A stretch of DNA of 34,704 bases from Candidatus Stercoripulliclostridium merdipullorum (GTDB lineage Bacteria; Bacillota; Clostridia; Christensenellales; DTU072): contig DVOH01000013.1 of the NCBI GenBank assembly GCA_018713745.1, forward strand, positions 77,959 to 112,662, in the 5' to 3' direction. This document shows positions 1 through 7,751 of the stretch, piece by piece. The notes beneath the pieces are model-generated. The model had not been told where the DNA came from. It made no database searches and saw only the letters and a program-made list of their open reading frames with translations. A program made the translations under genes and the position numbers. Each line of letters opens with the position of its first letter. Position 1 is the first letter of the stretch.

Positions 1-520
1 GGGCGATTTCGGCACCGTCCAGACGGCCGCTGACCATCGTTTTGATACCTTTTGCGCCCGCTCTCATCGTAAAGCCCATCGCCGACTTCATCGCGCGGCG
101 GAACGGCATTCTCTTTTCGAGCGAAGCTGCGATCGATTCGGCAACCAGCTGTGCGTCGAGGTTGATGTTTTTGACTTCGTGCACGTTGACGTTGAACTTT
201 TTGTTGCCGACGATCTTGGCGATATTCTTGTTGATTTCGTCAATGCCTCTCTTGGCGGCGGGAGCTTCGGCGTCCTTTTTGGCTTTGCCGATGGCGATCC
301 CGGGACGGCCGCAGTACATATTGATCACAACGGTGTCGGCAGCGCGATCGATCGTGATTTTGCTGATGGCGGCGTCATAATAGTTGGTTTTGAGATATTT
401 TCTGATTTCGTAATCCTCTTTGAGGAATTTGCCGAAATGCTTTTTGTTCGCATACCATTTGGTGTTCCAAGAGGCGATGACGCCGACTCTCAGACCATGC
501 GGATTAACTTTCTGTCCCAT
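1..520 (-). CDS. rpsC: 30S ribosomal protein S3, C-terminus cut by window edge
   Basis: S3 sits at the mRNA entry side of the small subunit. The first 173 codons are present; the frame is open to the window edge, so roughly 50-70 C-terminal residues are missing. The start MGQKVNPHGLR is the family's invariant N-terminus, and a TAGGAGG site lies 6-13 nt upstream. The late block MRAGAKGIKTMVSGRL (about residues 152-167) is typical S3. Odd point: the type II KH domain normally carries a GKGG or GKKG loop after the PGIxI strand; here the loop reads GKAK (residues 78-81) and the segment between it and the next strand is about ten residues longer than in Bacillus S3 as I remember it. The gene follows rplV by 12 nt in the S10 operon. 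Confidence 0.97.
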   Translation of the reverse strand, partial: MGQKVNPHGLRVGVIASWNTKWYANKKHFGKFLKEDYEIRKYLKTNYYDAAISKITIDRAADTVVINMYCGRPGIAIGKAKKDAEAPAAKRGIDEINKNIAKIVGNKKFNVNVHEVKNINLDAQLVAESIAASLEKRMPFRRAMKSAMGFTMRAGAKGIKTMVSGRLDGAEIA

Positions 521-532
521 TCTGCTATCCTC

Positions 533-922
533 CTAAATATTCGCGGCGTCAAGGATGACCGTGATGTGGCTGGTCCGCTTCAAAAGGCGGGTACCTCTGC
601 CCTTCGCCTTGGGCATCATCCGTTTGAGCGTAAAGCCCTGGTCGGCGTAGCAAGCCGCGACGTACAGGCTGTCTTTGTTCATACCGAGATTGTTTTCGGC
701 ATTGGCGGCAGCGGAGTTGACCACTTTGAGGACGGGTTCGCAGGAAGACTTGTTCATCGCTTTGAGAAGCGCGACGGCTTCGACGTAGCTCTTACCGCGG
801 ATCACGTCCAGCACCGCTCTCACCTTGTAGGGAGAAATCCGGATGTTTTTGGCAACGGCATGGGGACGTTTGTCACGGTTTTCCTGTCTTTGTTTGCTTT
901 TTTCTCTTACTCTGGTAGCCAT
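533..922 (-). CDS. rplV: 50S ribosomal protein L22
   Basis: L22 binds 23S rRNA and its long loop lines the peptide exit tunnel. The 129-residue product contains the core ISPYKVRAVLDVIRGK and ends with the GRGTRLLKRTSHITVIL block that forms the extended loop region. It is somewhat longer than the usual ~110 residues because of a basic N-terminal extension (residues 1-22, rich in K, R and Q). The start is supported by a GGAGG site directly upstream. It lies 10 nt after rpsS and 12 nt before rpsC. The stop codon is TAG. Confidence 0.97.
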   Translation of the reverse strand: MATRVREKSKQRQENRDKRPHAVAKNIRISPYKVRAVLDVIRGKSYVEAVALLKAMNKSSCEPVLKVVNSAAANAENNLGMNKDSLYVAACYADQGFTLKRMMPKAKGRGTRLLKRTSHITVILDAANI

Positions 923-932
923 TGTTTACCTC

Positions 933-1217
933 CTACTTCTTGCCTTTGCCGGTCGTTTTGCTGCCGGCATGGCCACGGAAGGTTCTGGTCGGGGCAAATT
1001 CGCCCAGCTTGAGTCCGACCATATCTTCGGTAATATAGACGGGAACATGCTTTCTTCCGTCGTGAACGGCGATCGTGTGTCCGACAAACTCGGGGAAGAT
1101 AGTAGATGCTCTCGACCAAGTTTTGACGGGTTTTTTGTCGCCCGATTCGTTCATCGCAACGATTTTCTTCATAAGGCTTTCGGCTACGAAAGGTCCTTTC
1201 TTGATAGATCTGCTCAT
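933..1217 (-). CDS. rpsS: 30S ribosomal protein S19
   Basis: S19 forms a complex with S13 in the head of the small subunit. The product is 94 residues, the normal length, starting [11 protein letters not shown] and carrying the conserved [21 protein letters not shown] block at about residues 46-66. A longer open frame continues upstream to 1355, but the family N-terminus and a TAGGAGG site about 7 nt before 1217 fix the start here. The tail [12 protein letters not shown] is basic, as expected. It sits between rplB (10 nt away) and rplV. Confidence 0.97.
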   Translation of the reverse strand: MSRSIKKGPFVAESLMKKIVAMNESGDKKPVKTWSRASTIFPEFVGHTIAVHDGRKHVPVYITEDMVGLKLGEFAPTRTFRGHAGSKTTGKGKK

Positions 1218-1227
1218 CTGTATCCTC

Positions 1228-2055
1228 CTAATTAATGCGCTTAATGATGAACTTGTTGGATTTTGCCTTCTTGTTACGCGTCTTGTAACCCAGTGCCGGT
1301 TTACCCCAAGGCGTAACGGGTGTCGGCATACCGATGGGCGATTTGCCCTCGCCACCGCCGTGCGGGTGATCGCAGGGGTTCATGACAACGCCGCGGACGG
1401 TGGGTTTGACGCCCATGTGACGGGTACGACCCGCTTTCCCGATGCTGACGTTCTCGTGTTCGAGATTGCCGACCTGACCGATGGTCGCGCGGCACTTCAG
1501 CGATACATAACGCATTTCGCCGCTGGGCATACGAAGGGTCGCTTTGTTGCCTTCTTTTGCCATCAGCTGAGCTGCCGAACCGGCGGCTCTTGCGATCTGA
1601 CCGCCCTTGTTGGGTTGCAGTTCGATGTTGTGGACCATCGTACCGACGGGGATGTTCTGGAGCATCAGAGCGTTGCCCGCTTTGATGTCGGCGCCTTCGC
1701 CGCTGATAACGGTGTCGCCTACGCCCAGTCCCACCGGAGCGAGAATGTACTTTTTGACGCCGTCCGCGTAGTGGAGCAACGCGATGTTGGCACTGCGGTT
1801 GGGGTCGTATTGGATGGAAGCGACTTTGGCGGGAATCCCGTCTTTGTTGCGCTTATAATCAATAATTCTGTACTTGGTACGGTTGCCGCCGCCGATGTGA
1901 CGGACGGTGATGCGACCCGTCGAGTTGCGACCGCCCGTTTTGTTGAGGCTGACAAGCAGGCTCTTTTCGGGTTTGGTCGAGGTGATCTCGGCGAAATCGG
2001 ATACGCTCATATTACGACGAGCGGGAGAAGTAGGTTTGTATCTTTTAACCGCCAT
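1228..2055 (-). CDS. rplB: 50S ribosomal protein L2
   Basis: L2 is needed for subunit joining and supports the peptidyl transferase centre. The 275-residue product has the normal length. It starts [16 protein letters not shown], carries the central [15 protein letters not shown] block and ends with the C-terminal signature [16 protein letters not shown], which contains the conserved histidine close to the catalytic centre. A GGAGG site precedes the ATG. It follows rplW after 16 nt and precedes rpsS by 10 nt within the S10 operon. Confidence 0.98.
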   Translation of the reverse strand: MAVKRYKPTSPARRNMSVSDFAEITSTKPEKSLLVSLNKTGGRNSTGRITVRHIGGGNRTKYRIIDYKRNKDGIPAKVASIQYDPNRSANIALLHYADGVKKYILAPVGLGVGDTVISGEGADIKAGNALMLQNIPVGTMVHNIELQPNKGGQIARAAGSAAQLMAKEGNKATLRMPSGEMRYVSLKCRATIGQVGNLEHENVSIGKAGRTRHMGVKPTVRGVVMNPCDHPHGGGEGKSPIGMPTPVTPWGKPALGYKTRNKKAKSNKFIIKRIN

Positions 2056-2071
2056 TCTTGGATCCTCCTAT

Positions 2072-2362
2072 TTACGATAAGCTCTCGAAGAATTCGATCG
2101 CCTTGCTGTCCGCGGTCAGCGTGACGTAAGCCTTTTTGTAAGAAGAGGTGGTACCTTCGTTACGGCCGAGTCTTTTCTTTTTGCCGCGCACTCTCACGGT
2201 GTTGACTTTGGCGACCTGAACGCCGAAGACGGTCTCTACCGCTTGTTTGATCTGAGTTTTCGTCGCCGATTTCATCACTTTGAAAGCGTACTTTTTGGCG
2301 GCGATCCCGTCGTAGCTCTTTTCGGAAAGAACGGGTTTGATGATAATGTCGTATGCGTTCAT
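2072..2362 (-). CDS. rplW: 50S ribosomal protein L23
   Basis: L23 lies at the tunnel exit, where trigger factor and SRP dock. The product is 96 residues, the usual length, starting MNAYDIIIKPVLSEKS (the IIIKPVxTEKS motif of the family) and containing VNTVRVRGKKKRLGR in the rRNA-binding extension. Its ATG overlaps the rplD stop in a four-base ATGA, so the two genes are probably translationally coupled. Confidence 0.97.
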   Translation of the reverse strand: MNAYDIIIKPVLSEKSYDGIAAKKYAFKVMKSATKTQIKQAVETVFGVQVAKVNTVRVRGKKKRLGRNEGTTSSYKKAYVTLTADSKAIEFFESLS

Positions 2363-2985
2363 TCTGCGTATACCTCCGAGAGAGTTTTGACCGCATTCTT
2401 AGTCAGAATGCATTTGTTGACGCGCACGAGGTCGTACACATTGATCAGCGCGACGTCGGTCATCGAAAGGGTTTCGATGTTGCGTCCGGCGCGGACAACG
2501 TCGGGTTGATAACCGTCAAGCACGAGGAGTGCGGATTTTTCGACTTTGAGGTTGCCGAGGATGCCGGCGACCAGTTTGGTCTTGGGTTCGGCAAGCTCGA
2601 ACTTATCGACAACGATGATGTCGCCGTCGCGCAATTTCTGGCTGAGGGCGCTGCGCAGAGCGGCAACCTTCATTTTTTTGTTGATTTTCTTGGAGAAATC
2701 GCGGGGCTTCGGAGCAAACACCACGCCGCCTTTAATCCATTGCGGAGCGCGGATGCTGCCTTGACGGGCTCTGCCCGAACCTTTTTGGCGCCACGGTTTG
2801 ATGCCGCCGCCTCTGACTTCGGTACGGGTCAGGGTCGATTTGGTGCCTTGTCTTTTGTTGGCAAGCTGGGCGACGACGACCTGATGGATCAGGGCTTCGT
2901 TGTACTCGCACCCGAAAACCGATTCGGGAACTTCCATTTTGCCCGCTGCTTTGCCGGTGGTCTTCAATACTTTAATCTCTATCAT
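2359..2985 (-). CDS. rplD: 50S ribosomal protein L4
   Basis: L4 binds 23S rRNA with a long loop reaching into the exit tunnel; in gammaproteobacteria it also represses its own S10 operon through the leader RNA, but that is not established for Clostridia. The 208-residue product has the loop signature TRTEVRGGGIKPWRQKGSGR at about residues 54-73 and the later KTKLVAGILGNL block. The start is fixed by a TAAGGAG site 8-10 nt upstream. It follows rplC by 21 nt and overlaps rplW by 4 nt. Confidence 0.97.
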   Translation of the reverse strand: MIEIKVLKTTGKAAGKMEVPESVFGCEYNEALIHQVVVAQLANKRQGTKSTLTRTEVRGGGIKPWRQKGSGRARQGSIRAPQWIKGGVVFAPKPRDFSKKINKKMKVAALRSALSQKLRDGDIIVVDKFELAEPKTKLVAGILGNLKVEKSALLVLDGYQPDVVRAGRNIETLSMTDVALINVYDLVRVNKCILTKNAVKTLSEVYAE

Positions 2986-3006
2986 AGCAGTAACTCCTTA
3001 TACACC

Positions 3007-3669
3007 CTATTTCTTGAACCATTTGGCGCTTTTGGACTGTTTGATCGACTCTTTGACGACAACAAGGCTGTCCTTGGGACCGGGGATGCCGCCGGCGATC
3101 AACAGAATGTTGCGGTCGACGTCAACTTTGACGACGGTAAGGTTCTGAATCGTAACGCGTTCGTGACCGTATTGTCCTGCCATCTTCTTGTTTTTGAAGA
3201 CGCGGCTGGGGCTGCTGTTGGCGCCCATCGAACCGACCGATCTGTGGATAGGACCGGTACCGTGGGACATACTTCCTACGCGCTGCGCGTTCCATCTTTT
3301 AATAACGCCGCTGAAGCCGTGACCTTTCGAAGTTCCGACCACGTCGACGCGATCGCCGACGGCGAAGACGTCGCATTTGAACTGCTGACCGACTTCGTAA
3401 GCGGAGCAATCGTCAAAGCGGAATTCTCTGAGGTATTTTTGGGGAGCGACGCCGGCTTTTTTGAATTCGCCGAGTGCGGGCTTGACGGTTTTGGCTTCCT
3501 TAGCGGCTTCAAAACCGACCTTGACAGCCTGATATCCGTCCTTTTCGACGGATTTCTTTTGGATGACGGTGCAGGGACCGGCGAGCACGACGGTAACGGG
3601 AATAACGGTGCCGTCGGCGGTGAAGATCTGGCTCATGCCCAGCTTTTTACCTAAAATCGCTTTTTTCAT
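3007..3669 (-). CDS. rplC: 50S ribosomal protein L3
   Basis: L3 is an early-assembly large-subunit protein close to the peptidyl transferase centre. The 220-residue product starts MKKAILGKKLGMSQIF and contains the signature GTSKGHGFSGVIKRW (about residues 132-146) and GSMGANSSPSRVFKNKKMAG. An AAGGAGG site lies just upstream of the ATG. It follows rpsJ by 16 nt as the second gene of the S10 operon. Confidence 0.98.
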   Translation of the reverse strand: MKKAILGKKLGMSQIFTADGTVIPVTVVLAGPCTVIQKKSVEKDGYQAVKVGFEAAKEAKTVKPALGEFKKAGVAPQKYLREFRFDDCSAYEVGQQFKCDVFAVGDRVDVVGTSKGHGFSGVIKRWNAQRVGSMSHGTGPIHRSVGSMGANSSPSRVFKNKKMAGQYGHERVTIQNLTVVKVDVDRNILLIAGGIPGPKDSLVVVKESIKQSKSAKWFKK

Positions 3670-3685
3670 CGTGAGCCTCCTTGTC

Positions 3686-3994
3686 TTACAGTTTGATCTG
3701 AATGTCTACGCCGGCGGGCAGACCGAGTTTCATCAGAGACTCGACGGTGCGGGCGGAGCTGTTGTAGATATCGATCAGGCGCTTATGGGTGCGCAGTTCG
3801 AATTGTTCGCGGCTGTCTTTGTCTTTGTGGGGCGAACGCAGAATGGTGATGATTTCTTTTTCGGTGGGAAGCGGAATCGGGCCCGAAATGCTGGCGCCGG
3901 TGCGTTCGGCGGCATCGACGATTTTTTCGCACGAGGCATCGATCAAGCTGTGGTCATAGGCTTTCAACTTAATTCTGATCTTTTGACCTGCCAT
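3686..3994 (-). CDS. rpsJ: 30S ribosomal protein S10
   Basis: S10 is a small-subunit head protein that also serves as NusE in antitermination. The 102-residue product is full length and typical: it starts [19 protein letters not shown] and carries the signature [16 protein letters not shown] at about residues 31-46. A TAGGAGG site precedes the start by about 10 nt. It is the first gene of the operon; fusA, tuf and rpsL are not directly upstream, so the S10 operon here has its own promoter (4219-4247) and a long leader. Confidence 0.98.
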   Translation of the reverse strand: MAGQKIRIKLKAYDHSLIDASCEKIVDAAERTGASISGPIPLPTEKEIITILRSPHKDKDSREQFELRTHKRLIDIYNSSARTVESLMKLGLPAGVDIQIKL

Positions 3995-4212
3995 TTGTAT
4001 GTGAATCCTCCTAAGATATTGTATCTAACACTCTCACACTAAGCCGTGTGTGTCGCGCTTCCCCCCAAATAAAAGGCGTTGACGCCTGTTTCTCGTGTTA
4101 GGTAGGGAGATGTGCGAGCTGTAATGTGGCCTCGGGAATTGACAACCGACCGACTGCAATATTCCGTCTTCGGCTACCGAACGCATCGAAAAAGGCTCTC
4201 CGCGACGACAGC
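3995..4212 (-). promoter_or_regulatory. S10 operon 5' leader with hairpins
   Basis: About 215 nt lie between the predicted transcription start near 4212 and the rpsJ ATG. I see a short hairpin with arms AGGCG/CGCCT (4074-4087) followed on the minus strand by TTTATTT, which resembles a weak attenuator, and a CACAC/GTGTG pairing close to the ribosome binding site (about 4037-4053). I recognise no known ribosomal-protein leader motif. Autogenous control is plausible from the operon type but is inference. Confidence 0.45.
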
Positions 4213-4218
4213 CCTTAT

Positions 4219-4247
4219 ATATTATCAAAAGGAATCGGCGATGTCAA
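4219..4247 (-). promoter_or_regulatory. S10 operon promoter (SigA type)
   Basis: On the minus strand TTGACA (4242-4247) is followed by a 17-bp spacer and TAATAT (4219-4224). The -10 is preceded by TGA, giving an extended -10 as well. This is the best-matching promoter in the window, as expected for ribosomal protein genes. Confidence 0.85.
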
Positions 4248-4444
4248 ACAAAATTAAGGGCTTTTTCAAAAAAAATCAAGAAATTTCAAAACCTCTTTTT
4301 TCCCTTCCGCAAGATATGGTGGCGGACAAAAAATCGGACTACAATCGGGCAAAATTCCGCTCTCTACCACGCGTCCGAGCGTGTCATTTTTGCCCTCAAC
4401 GCCCCTTTCGCCCGACCGAGGAAAGGGGCGGCTCTTATATATTA
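4248..4444 (-). other. Gene-free structured stretch upstream of the S10 promoter
   Basis: No gene is visible between the stop of the RyR protein gene and the S10 promoter. Read on the minus strand there is a perfect 10-bp hairpin, arms CGCCCCTTTC/GAAAGGGGCG (4400-4430, loop 11 nt), starting 14 nt after the stop codon, then a nested structure closed by GGGCAAAA/TTTTGCCC (4347-4395) that encloses CACGC/GCGTG. A run of eight T lies further down near 4268-4275. The first hairpin lacks a T-run, so it is not a standard intrinsic terminator. It could be the end of the upstream transcript, a second leader segment, or a small RNA. Confidence 0.35.
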
Positions 4445-6628
4445 TTATGATTCTAAAGGAGCCTTGTCTTGCTTCGGCACGAGGCGCAAACCGCATCGCG
4501 GCAGCAGCCACAAGACGTCGTCCATAATCTGATAGTCATAGCGCGTAACGTCGGCTTCGTCCTCGGAGATTCCGTTGCGTTCCGCCATCGTCTTGCGATA
4601 TTGCAACAAGCCTTCGAACGTCGTCAGATTGCGATGCTCCCTTCTTGCCAGCAATTCCTGCTTGGAGCAAGAAACCATCGCGTCGAGCGATGCCGGTAGA
4701 TACCCGTTGCAGATCATGTAGGCGTTCCAGCGTTGATGCTCCTGGCGCGCCATCGTACAGCGCAAAGAGTCGAGCGTTTTCGGACAGCCGCTATAGTCCA
4801 CGACGTGTCCGTCCCTCCCGTCGACATAGCGGATGGGATCGCCTGCAGAATAATGCGCGAGAAAAGCGGCGTCGCACCCCTCCCCTGTTTCGCCCCCTTC
4901 GGCGTAGTCATATCCCGTCAGATTGAGTTTGATCCGAAGCCCCATACAGGCAAAGATGTTGGATTCCCGCTGCACCTCGCTCCAACGGTCATACCACTCC
5001 AGAGCCGCTTCGCGCGCGGCAAGCCGATTGCGCTCGTCCTCCGACACAGGCTCTTTGGCAAAGCGGTCGAGGGTATAGCGGAAGTGCCGCAGTTGCGCCA
5101 TCGTCTCGGCGCGTTCCGAAACAATGCGGCGAAGATCATAAACCGCTTCTTTTTCGTTGCCGAACGTGTAAAAGCCGGCTTCTTGGGCATACAATTTGTC
5201 GATCACCTTTTCGCACAACGCGCCGTCTCTGATTTTGACAAAAATGCGGGTATGCCCGGCGACATCCCATTCCTTGATTTTTTCGGACAGTTTTTCGGCA
5301 AGGTCGAGATTCTCGAGATCGCTCCCGAACGCGATTACGATATCGCTGACGGCGTCGGGATCGGAAAGCTCTTTGCAAAGCGTTTCGTAAAAACTCCGCT
5401 CGTTGACGTCGGTGCGGAAAAACCGCTCTTCGGCAGGGAAGGGCGGCAGCGGCAGATACCGATCGGGCTGAACTTTCCCGACAAATTCGCGATCATAGCG
5501 GTACAGGTTGTGATTGAGCTGCTTATCGTTGACGGCGTCCGTCTTGTCGAAAATAAAATATTGAACGGGCTTTTCGACCGGTCTCCCGTCTTCCCCGCGG
5601 GTCAGAAACTGCTGATTGGCTACCGAAGTCATAAACAGCTGTCGGTTGGTTTTGCCGAAGCCGATCAAAAACATTTTGGGACGCACGTCGGGATATAGGG
5701 TTGCGCTGTCGTAATCGATGTGGCGCGCGTCCATCGCCGACGTCAAAGGATACCGTTCGATGAAATCGCGCGCAATCAATTTGTATTTGTTGATATAACG
5801 GATGCCGCCGTGGTGCTTCTCGACGAAACGCAAAAAGGCGGACTCGTTGCGGGGTTCTCCGAAGACATAACACTGCAACCCCTTTCGGTCGCCCAATCCG
5901 AATCCGCTTTGATCGAGTTCTTCCAGCACCCTGCCGACCGCTTCGGTCAGAATCAGATTGCGCGCGTCGCACCCGGTATTGATAATGACGTTGATGCGGA
6001 CGCTTCCGATCCGCCCCATCCAACGCCGCAACAATTCCGCAAGGTCACCCTTTTCCGAAAAAGAAACACCGGCGCTTTTGAGCACATACAAATCGTCCAA
6101 CACATTCCGATCCGGCGGAGCAAGCAAGACGACGTCCCCTTTTTCGCGCCGGACGGAACGGATAATCTGCAAATTCTGTTCGTTGTATCCCACGACGACA
6201 AACAGTTCAGGAGCTAACCAAACGGCACGCAACGCCCGAAGGCGGTTGGCAATCCGCTCCCCGATCAACGCAAAAGCAAACATAACGGCATTGGCAATGA
6301 CCAATGCAAAACAAAAGGACATCGTCACGCGATACAGCATATTTTCCGCCATCAGCGCGCGAACGCTTGCATAGTCGAATTTCAGCACCACCAGATCGAC
6401 CGTTGACTTGACCGCCTGCAAAAACGCTCCGCCGACATCCACACCCCCTTCGTAATGCGCCATCCAATACAGCGGAACGGCAATGAAAAAGATCACGGCG
6501 AACTTCCCTTTTTTGAAGTTCTTGACATAAGCGAGACGCGCCTTGCGATCGGACAAAACGATCCGCAACACGGCGGTCAAAAAAACGGCGCACAGCGCAA
6601 CCAGGCAAATTGCGATCAGAATCTGCAT
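4445..6628 (-). CDS. Membrane protein with tandem RCK-like Rossmann domains and a RyR domain
   Basis: This 727-residue protein looks like a ligand-gated channel or its regulator. Hydrophobic helices lie at about 2-24, 43-58 and 100-125; between the second and third is a short amphipathic stretch where a pore loop would sit, but no TVGYG-type potassium filter is present. A first Rossmann-like unit begins FVVVGYNEQNLQII (143-156) and a second begins MFLIGFGKTNRQL (319-331), continuing to about 470, as in RCK/TrkA-N domains. The C-terminus (about 618-717) matches the bacterial RyR domain: ARQEHQRWNAYM, then REHRNLTTFEGL, then DYQIMDDVLWLLPRCG. RyR domains combined with TrkA-N-type domains have been proposed to sense nucleotides in bacterial conflict systems; ligand and ion are unknown. 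It is monocistronic, with its own promoter. The start has an AAGGGA site about 13 nt upstream. Confidence 0.7.
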   Translation of the reverse strand: MQILIAICLVALCAVFLTAVLRIVLSDRKARLAYVKNFKKGKFAVIFFIAVPLYWMAHYEGGVDVGGAFLQAVKSTVDLVVLKFDYASVRALMAENMLYRVTMSFCFALVIANAVMFAFALIGERIANRLRALRAVWLAPELFVVVGYNEQNLQIIRSVRREKGDVVLLAPPDRNVLDDLYVLKSAGVSFSEKGDLAELLRRWMGRIGSVRINVIINTGCDARNLILTEAVGRVLEELDQSGFGLGDRKGLQCYVFGEPRNESAFLRFVEKHHGGIRYINKYKLIARDFIERYPLTSAMDARHIDYDSATLYPDVRPKMFLIGFGKTNRQLFMTSVANQQFLTRGEDGRPVEKPVQYFIFDKTDAVNDKQLNHNLYRYDREFVGKVQPDRYLPLPPFPAEERFFRTDVNERSFYETLCKELSDPDAVSDIVIAFGSDLENLDLAEKLSEKIKEWDVAGHTRIFVKIRDGALCEKVIDKLYAQEAGFYTFGNEKEAVYDLRRIVSERAETMAQLRHFRYTLDRFAKEPVSEDERNRLAAREAALEWYDRWSEVQRESNIFACMGLRIKLNLTGYDYAEGGETGEGCDAAFLAHYSAGDPIRYVDGRDGHVVDYSGCPKTLDSLRCTMARQEHQRWNAYMICNGYLPASLDAMVSCSKQELLARREHRNLTTFEGLLQYRKTMAERNGISEDEADVTRYDYQIMDDVLWLLPRCGLRLVPKQDKAPLES

Positions 6629-6659
6629 AGAACTTCGGTTCCCTTAAAATGATAGATTC

Positions 6660-6690
6660 AGTATACCATACCCGCGACAAAAAAACGCAA
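6660..6690 (-). promoter_or_regulatory. Promoter of the RCK-RyR gene
   Basis: On the minus strand an extended -10, TGGTATACT (hexamer 6660-6665), lies about 25 nt upstream of the ribosome binding region. A -35 like TTGCGT (6685-6690) is 19 bp away, so recognition probably relies on the extended -10. Confidence 0.5.
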
Positions 6691-6762
6691 CCAATTCAAA
6701 AATAATTCTTGTCGATCTTTCTCCTTCCCGTTAAAAATCCGTCAAATCCCTTGATTTCGCTC

Positions 6763-6791
6763 TTGCAATCCCCCGTACGCGATGGTATACT
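6763..6791 (+). promoter_or_regulatory. Promoter of the hydrolase-YhhN operon
   Basis: TTGCAA (6763-6768), 17-bp spacer, TATACT (6786-6791), with TG one base before the -10. It lies 24 bp upstream of the ATG at 6815, leaving a leader of about 15-18 nt that is almost wholly ribosome binding site. Confidence 0.75.
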
Positions 6792-6814
6792 GTATCTGTA
6801 CGAAGGAGGCGGCA

Positions 6815-7738
6815 ATGACAACGATCGAACTGTGTTTTTTGGTATTGATTTTTTTATCGGGGGCGATCTTGGTTTATCTTGCAATCTGCGGAGGTTTGGT
6901 GCGCTATCTGATGCGTCCCAAGAAGCGCGACAACGCCTTCCTGATCGACTACGAAACGCGCGAAAAAGAGTTTGACAAGGCTTGGCTCGATCTTACCGCC
7001 CAAACGTTTACCCGTCCCTCTCCCTTCGGTTACGACGTGTTCGGACGGCTTTACATGGCGGACACCCCGACCGATCGCTTTATTCTCTGCCTGCACGGAC
7101 ACAACAATTCCTCGATCGGACAACTCAAATATCTTTCCCTGTTCCGCGACCTCGGCTACAACGTTTTCATGCCCGACCATCGCAGAAGCGGAAACAGCGG
7201 CGGCGATTCCATCACTTTCGGTTGTTACGAAAAGCATGACGTCGTCGGTTGGATCGACTTTTTGCAGGAGCGTTACCCCGACGCGACCTTTGCCCTGTTC
7301 GGCGAATCGATGGGAGCGGCAACCGCCACGATGGTTGCGGCAATGGACAAACGCGTCCGCTTCCTGATCGAGTATTGCGGCTATGCCGACTTCCGCCATC
7401 TTATTCTGCCCAAGCTCGGCAACCTCCGTCCCCTTTACGCCCTGCTTCGTCCGGGACTGAAAGCCATGAGCAACATCCTGTATTCCGTAGACCTTGACGA
7501 AACGGATGCGCTTAGCGCAATGCGTTCGCTGTCCATCCCCGTCTTGATTCTCCACTCCCGCGCCGACAAAACGGTGTATTTTTCCAACGCGCTTGCCCTT
7601 GCCAAAGCCAACCCCAAGGCAAAAACCGTATACTTCGAAACGCCCGCCCATGCGCGCAGCTTGATTGTTTGCCGCAAAGCGTTTACCGAAGCCGTACAAA
7701 CTTTTGTCAAAGACGTCGATCAAAATCAATCCTTATAA
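6815..7738 (+). CDS. Membrane-anchored alpha/beta hydrolase
   Basis: A 307-residue serine hydrolase of the alpha/beta fold with one N-terminal transmembrane helix (about 7-29), so the catalytic domain is held at the membrane. The oxyanion-hole region reads LCLHGHNNS (91-99), the nucleophile elbow is FGESMG with Ser165, and an aspartate (SRADKTV) and histidine (TPAHARS) follow in the right order for a catalytic triad. The PDHRRSGNSGG block is typical of the YqkD/FrsA-like group of membrane-linked hydrolases. An AAGGAGG site fixes the start at 6815 rather than the ATG at 6782. The YhhN gene follows by 13 nt, so both may act on membrane lipids; the substrate is unknown. Confidence 0.85.
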   Translation: MTTIELCFLVLIFLSGAILVYLAICGGLVRYLMRPKKRDNAFLIDYETREKEFDKAWLDLTAQTFTRPSPFGYDVFGRLYMADTPTDRFILCLHGHNNSSIGQLKYLSLFRDLGYNVFMPDHRRSGNSGGDSITFGCYEKHDVVGWIDFLQERYPDATFALFGESMGAATATMVAAMDKRVRFLIEYCGYADFRHLILPKLGNLRPLYALLRPGLKAMSNILYSVDLDETDALSAMRSLSIPVLILHSRADKTVYFSNALALAKANPKAKTVYFETPAHARSLIVCRKAFTEAVQTFVKDVDQNQSL

Positions 7739-7751
7739 AGGCGGTATAACT

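Noticed and set aside
1075..3654. Long plus-strand open frames across the S10 operon
   Set aside because: They are antisense shadows of rplB, rplW, rplD and rplC caused by codon bias; no binding sites, no family likeness, and the minus-strand proteins are unmistakable.
4439..4469. Second strong promoter upstream of the S10 leader
   Set aside because: The -10 TAATAT is good but no -35 better than AAGACA at a poor 20-bp spacing (or 17 bp with TAATAA) is present, so it is kept only as a possibility in the findings.
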